Of a DNA stretch of 64,000 nt, positions 60,410 to 64,000 are shown piece after piece. Source of the DNA: Mucilaginibacter sp. L3T2-6. GTDB lineage: Bacteria > Bacteroidota > Bacteroidia > Sphingobacteriales > Sphingobacteriaceae. How positions within the stretch are numbered: position 1 is the first letter of the stretch; every line of letters begins with the position of its first letter. The stretch lies in the NCBI RefSeq assembly GCF_030519355.1, contig NZ_JAUMKC010000024.1:36968-100967 (forward strand). Reading direction: 5' to 3'. The notes under the pieces are model-generated. The model had not been told where the DNA came from, ran no database searches, and was given only the letters and a program-made list of their open reading frames with translations. A program made the translations under genes and the position numbers.

Positions 60410-63325
60410 ATGAAGGAAGCAGAAAAAGACCCTCAACATCATATTATTATAAAAGGCGCCCGGGTGCACAACCTGAAAAATATGGACGTTGCTATACCAA
60501 AAAATAAGTTGGTGGTAGTTACGGGCATGTCTGGTTCGGGTAAGTCGTCGCTGGCGTTTGATACGCTGTATGCCGAAGGGCAGCGGCGTTACGTGGAGAG
60601 CCTTTCGGCTTATGCACGGCAGTTTTTGGGCCGGATGAATAAGCCCGACGTTGATTATATAAAGGGCATCGCGCCGGCTATCGCTATCGAGCAGAAAGTA
60701 ATTACATCCAACCCGCGTTCAACAGTAGGAACATCAACCGAAATTTATGACTATCTGAAGTTATTGTTTTCGCGTATCGGTAAAACTATTTCTCCGGTAT
60801 CCGGTGAAGTAGTGAAGAAAGACTCGGTTACCGATGTTATCAATTTTATCATGACCCTGCCTGATGATACGCAGGTGACCATATTGTGCCCGCTGCACCC
60901 GCACAATAACCGCAGCCTGAAGGAAGAACTGGCAGTGCTGATGCAAAAAGGCTTTGTGCGTGTAGAATATAGGGGTAAGCTGGCAAGAATTGAAGATCTG
61001 CTGGAGGACATGAGCATTGTAGACGATGGCAGCTGGCTTCAGGAGGAGGTGAAAGGTGAAAGCGGAAAGGCGAAAGGCGGAAAGAAAGGTGAAAGCAAAA
61101 AACAGAAAACCGGGAGTGATGGGGTTGACTCTCAAATCTCGTCTTCGGTTCGTATCGTTATCGACCGTGTAACAAAGAATACCGAGGATGAAACTGTGAG
61201 CCGCCTGGGCGATTCCATCCAGACTGGCTTTTTTGAGGGCAAAGGCGATTGTTTTGTACGATACAGGCAGCCTGATGCCGATGAGGAAACCGAGCGGTTT
61301 TTTTGCGATAGATTTGAATTGGACGGAATAAAATTTGAAGAGCCGACGCCAAACTTCTTTAGCTTTAATAATCCGTATGGCGCCTGCAAGCGCTGCGAAG
61401 GTTATGGCAAGGTTATCGGCATTGATGCTGACCTCGTTATTCCCGACAAAAGTAAAAGTATTTACGAGGGCGCCATCGCCCCCTGGCGCGGAGAGAAGAT
61501 GCGCGAATGGAACGACCGGCTGGTTAAAAGCGCCCTGAAGTTCGATTTTCCAATTCATAGGCAATATAATTTACTCACTCCCGAGCAACAGGAATTGTTG
61601 TGGACAGGTAACCAGTATTTCCAGGGGTTGAACGCCTTCTTTAAAGAAATGGAGGAACAGACCTATAAGATTCAGTATAGGGTGTTGCTATCGCGATACA
61701 GGGGAAAGACTACCTGCCCGGAGTGCAAAGGAAGCAGGCTGCGGCAGGATGCGGCTTATGTAAAGATAAATGGCAAGTCGATAACCGATATTGTTTTAAT
61801 GCCATTGAATAAGGCTCTGGAGTTCTTTAACACTATTGAACTGAACGAGACCGAAGTTAAAATTGGTAAGCGCCTGCTGATGGAGATAACTAATCGCCTG
61901 TCGTTTTTAAATGATGTGGGATTAAGTTATTTAACACTTAACCGTTTATCCAACACCCTTTCAGGTGGTGAATCACAGCGTATCAACCTGGCAACCTCGC
62001 TGGGTAGTAGTCTGGTCGGCTCTGTTTATGTGCTGGACGAGCCCAGTATCGGGCTGCACCCGAGGGACACGCAGCGACTGGTAGGTGTTTTAAAATCCCT
62101 GCGCGATGTGGGTAACACCGTATTAGTAGTGGAACACGAGGAGGAGATCATGAAGGCCGCCGACCATATTTTGGACATCGGCCCGGAAGCAGGCACCCAC
62201 GGCGGTAACCTGGTTTTTACCGGTACTTATGATGAAATTATAAAAGATAATGATAGCCTCACCGGTCGTTATTTAAGTGGCAGGGAGGAAATTGCCATTC
62301 CCAAGAACCGCCGCAAGTGGAATGATTATGTAGAGATAAAAGGCGCCCGTGAAAATAACCTGAAACATGTTACCGCTAAGTTCCCGCTGGGCGTGTTAAC
62401 CGTAGTTACCGGCGTTTCCGGCTCGGGTAAAACCAGCCTGGTAAAGCGTATACTGGCCCCCGCGCTGCAGAAAACGCTGGGAAATTATAATGCGGAACAA
62501 ACAGGCGCCTATGACGGTATTGACGGCGATTACCAGAAAATTGAACAGGTAGAACTGGTAGACCAAAACCCTATCGGCCGTTCTTCGCGTTCAAATCCCG
62601 TAACGTATGTTAAGGCCTGGGACGAGATACGCAACCTGTATGCGGCGCAGCCTGCAGCGAAAGCAGCCGGTTTAAAACCATCAGCATTTTCGTTTAATGT
62701 TGAAGGCGGCCGTTGCGATGTTTGCCAGGGTGAGGGCGAGGTAAAGATAGAAATGCAGTTTATGGCCGATATCTTTCTTACTTGTGAAACCTGCGGCGGT
62801 AAGCGCTTTAAACAACATATCCTTGACGTTACTTACAACGATAAGAATGTGTCGGACGTGTTGGGTATGACCATTGAGGAAGGCCTGGAGTTTTTCGCGA
62901 AGGAGCCAAAGATCATCGCCAAAATAAAACCTTTGATGGATGTGGGTTTGGGGTACGTGCAGCTGGGGCAATCATCGAACACCCTCTCGGGCGGTGAGGC
63001 GCAGCGTATCAAGCTGGCATCGTTCCTGGTGAAAGGCAACAATACGCATAAAACCCTGTTCATTTTTGATGAGCCAACTACAGGACTGCATTTTGCCGAC
63101 ATTAAAAAGCTGCTCAAATCGTTCGATGCCTTGCTCGACCAGGGTAACACCATCATCGTTATAGAGCACAACATGGACGTCATCAAATGCGCCGATTGGA
63201 TTATCGACATCGGCCCTGAAGGCGGCGACAACGGCGGGCAGGTAGTTTTTGAAGGCGTGCCGGAGGATTTAATTAAGAAAGATGGCAGCTATACGGGGGA
63301 GTTTTTGAGGGAACGCTTTATTTAA
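60410..63325 (+). CDS. uvrA: Excinuclease ABC subunit A
   Basis: UvrA recognises DNA damage with UvrB in nucleotide excision repair. The 971-residue protein has two ABC modules (Walker A GMSGSGKSSLAF near 40 and GVSGSGKTSLVK near 680), signatures NTLSGGESQRINLATSLG and LSGGEAQRIKLASFL, and zinc fingers CKRCEGYG/CPECKGSR and CDVCQGEGE/CETCGGKRF. An unusual lysine/glycine-rich insert at about 212-231 (EVKGESGKAKGGKKGESKKQ) is encoded by GGTGAAAGG and GGCGAAAGG words in near-tandem order (61044-61100). The repeat patch in front of the ATG leaves little room for a normal leader. Confidence 0.96.
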   Translation: MKEAEKDPQHHIIIKGARVHNLKNMDVAIPKNKLVVVTGMSGSGKSSLAFDTLYAEGQRRYVESLSAYARQFLGRMNKPDVDYIKGIAPAIAIEQKVITSNPRSTVGTSTEIYDYLKLLFSRIGKTISPVSGEVVKKDSVTDVINFIMTLPDDTQVTILCPLHPHNNRSLKEELAVLMQKGFVRVEYRGKLARIEDLLEDMSIVDDGSWLQEEVKGESGKAKGGKKGESKKQKTGSDGVDSQISSSVRIVIDRVTKNTEDETVSRLGDSIQTGFFEGKGDCFVRYRQPDADEETERFFCDRFELDGIKFEEPTPNFFSFNNPYGACKRCEGYGKVIGIDADLVIPDKSKSIYEGAIAPWRGEKMREWNDRLVKSALKFDFPIHRQYNLLTPEQQELLWTGNQYFQGLNAFFKEMEEQTYKIQYRVLLSRYRGKTTCPECKGSRLRQDAAYVKINGKSITDIVLMPLNKALEFFNTIELNETEVKIGKRLLMEITNRLSFLNDVGLSYLTLNRLSNTLSGGESQRINLATSLGSSLVGSVYVLDEPSIGLHPRDTQRLVGVLKSLRDVGNTVLVVEHEEEIMKAADHILDIGPEAGTHGGNLVFTGTYDEIIKDNDSLTGRYLSGREEIAIPKNRRKWNDYVEIKGARENNLKHVTAKFPLGVLTVVTGVSGSGKTSLVKRILAPALQKTLGNYNAEQTGAYDGIDGDYQKIEQVELVDQNPIGRSSRSNPVTYVKAWDEIRNLYAAQPAAKAAGLKPSAFSFNVEGGRCDVCQGEGEVKIEMQFMADIFLTCETCGGKRFKQHILDVTYNDKNVSDVLGMTIEEGLEFFAKEPKIIAKIKPLMDVGLGYVQLGQSSNTLSGGEAQRIKLASFLVKGNNTHKTLFIFDEPTTGLHFADIKKLLKSFDALLDQGNTIIVIEHNMDVIKCADWIIDIGPEGGDNGGQVVFEGVPEDLIKKDGSYTGEFLRERFI
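61044..61100. repeat. Short-word repeat patch inside uvrA (GGTGAAAGG family)
   Basis: GGTGAAAGGTGAAAGCGG, AAAGGCGAAAGGCGG and AAAGAAAGGTGAAAGC follow one another in frame, coding the Lys/Gly-rich insert. The purine-only run is nearly 60 bases long. Confidence 0.7.
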
Positions 63326-63348
63326 GGAATTTCAATGATTATGGAGGG

Positions 63349-63383
63349 ATTACGCCGATTCTGTTTTACAAAATCGGTGTAAT
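63349..63383. terminator. Hairpin between uvrA and the DUF2059 gene
   Basis: A 12-bp stem with one mismatch (ATTACGCCGATT at 63349-63360, AATCGGTGTAAT at 63372-63383) sits between convergent genes. No T-run follows, so its role as terminator is uncertain. Confidence 0.45.
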
Positions 63384-63392
63384 GCCGAAATA

Positions 63393-63875
63393 TTATTCCT
63401 TCGTAATGTCCTGGATCATCGATTGCAGCTCGGCACTGTGGCTATTTATAATTTGCTGATCAAACATCATACATTTTTGCGTTAGCTCAGGCATCACTAC
63501 CGTGATTTTTTTCCCAAGTGGCGAATTATAAAAAGCGGTTAGCTGATTTAGTTCGCTTTCCGTAAATGTTTCTGCATATATTCGTGCCATATCTTCCCTA
63601 AAACCGTCGAGGGGAAGGTACTTGTCAAAGAACTCACTTAATTTCGCAACAAACTTTTCCCGGTACTTTTCTTCGATATTTGCGCTAAAAATTTTAATGC
63701 TGCTATTCCGCATCACAGTAAAACGCACGTCTGTCATCCCTGTTGCTGAAATTAGTTGCCGTGCCGCCGATAAATGCGATGGCGTAAGTTTGGTGGGGCC
63801 GCTTTGGGCTTTCAGCTGATAACAATTAGAAAATAAGAGCCCGGCTATTGCGATTAGGATCAGTTTAAGGCGCAT
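63393..63875 (-). CDS. DUF2059 domain protein, exported
   Basis: The 160-residue protein has a signal peptide (MRLKLILIAIAGLLFSNC) with a possible lipidation cysteine at 18. The mature part has the DUF2059 pattern: SAARQLISATGMTD and FTESELNQLTAFYNSPLGKK. The family is widespread in Gram-negative bacteria and has no established function. It converges on uvrA. Confidence 0.88.
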   Translation of the reverse strand: MRLKLILIAIAGLLFSNCYQLKAQSGPTKLTPSHLSAARQLISATGMTDVRFTVMRNSSIKIFSANIEEKYREKFVAKLSEFFDKYLPLDGFREDMARIYAETFTESELNQLTAFYNSPLGKKITVVMPELTQKCMMFDQQIINSHSAELQSMIQDITKE

Positions 63876-63958
63876 GATTTAGTTTAAATTTCTTCTAAAA
63901 TAGCTAATTCTGCGAACTCCGAAAACGATTACATCAATTAATAAAGATTATAGAAAAG

Positions 63959-64000
63959 TTTTGTCATTGCGAGGAGGAACGACGAAGCAACCTCGTCGTT
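63959..64000. repeat. GTCATTGCGAG-type repeat at the window edge
   Basis: TTGTCATTGCGAGGAGGAAC and GACGAAGCAACCTCGTCGTT follow each other. It is the same family as the inverted repeat at 42575-42692; the copy is cut by the window end. Confidence 0.65.

Noticed and set aside
61044..61100. Frameshift or assembly error in uvrA
   Set aside because: The frame stays open and all conserved motifs on both sides are intact and in frame, so the insert is real or at least in frame.
60761..61564. 267-codon open frame antisense to uvrA
   Set aside because: uvrA motifs are clear on the plus strand; the antisense frame has no family features.
200..63900. tRNA or rRNA genes
   Set aside because: I looked through the gaps between genes and recognised no cloverleaf or rRNA sequence.

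Overview
This window comes from a Bacteroidota chromosome, most likely a member of Sphingobacteriaceae close to Mucilaginibacter or Pedobacter. The evidence is the Bacteroidota-type -7 promoter boxes (TAnnTTTG), the futalosine menaquinone genes, a type 2 isoleucyl-tRNA synthetase followed directly by a DksA/TraR-like gene and lspA, and the overall protein style. The assignment is inference from sequence alone. I see no rRNA, tRNA, prophage or CRISPR array.

Layout. 1-7.3 kb: the start of a membrane protein gene, dnaA, the large subunit of methylmalonyl-CoA mutase, an A-type Fe-S carrier, a TlpA-like thioredoxin and a MacB/FtsX-type permease. 7.4-12.7 kb, minus strand: sugar-nucleotide and capsule genes (ugd, UDP-xylose synthase, galE, rfbB, CpsB-type phosphatase). 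12.8-16.5 kb, plus strand: lipid/LPS genes (waaA, an acyltransferase, a secreted protein, a family 2 glycosyltransferase). 16.6-18.6 kb: ispH and hemH. 18.7-31 kb: an M1 peptidase with HupE-like and DUF6702-like neighbours, a kelch lipoprotein, a CPBP protease, a serine hydrolase, an acyltransferase 3, an FAD oxidoreductase, DinB-like and CoA-binding proteins, and rmuC.

31.0-33.3 kb is the accessory part. It holds two unrecognised small genes and a Y1 (REP-associated tyrosine) transposase gene enclosed by large inverted repeats that share GC-rich arms but carry two different loop sequences. Next to one copy lies a C-rich tract whose opposite strand could form G-quadruplexes. This looks like a RAYT/REP system with unusually long, two-part repeats and is the main candidate for something undescribed.

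33.4-45.6 kb is housekeeping: ileS-dksA-like-lspA, a LysE transporter, a DUF2157 protein, ribF, truB, mqnD, mqnB, a QueD-like gene with folE, and fabD. 45.7-64 kb: a very large orphan sensor kinase, an amino-acid antiporter, a TPR protein, a Ctp protease, an amidohydrolase overlapping a GH3-C/beta-lactamase fusion, an AraC regulator, a VOC protein, an ECF sigma factor, uvrA and a DUF2059 protein.

A second genome-scale signal runs through the window. Short patches are built from a 7-11-base word repeated on both strands. They sit between genes and, in waaA, mqnB and uvrA, inside coding sequence in frame.
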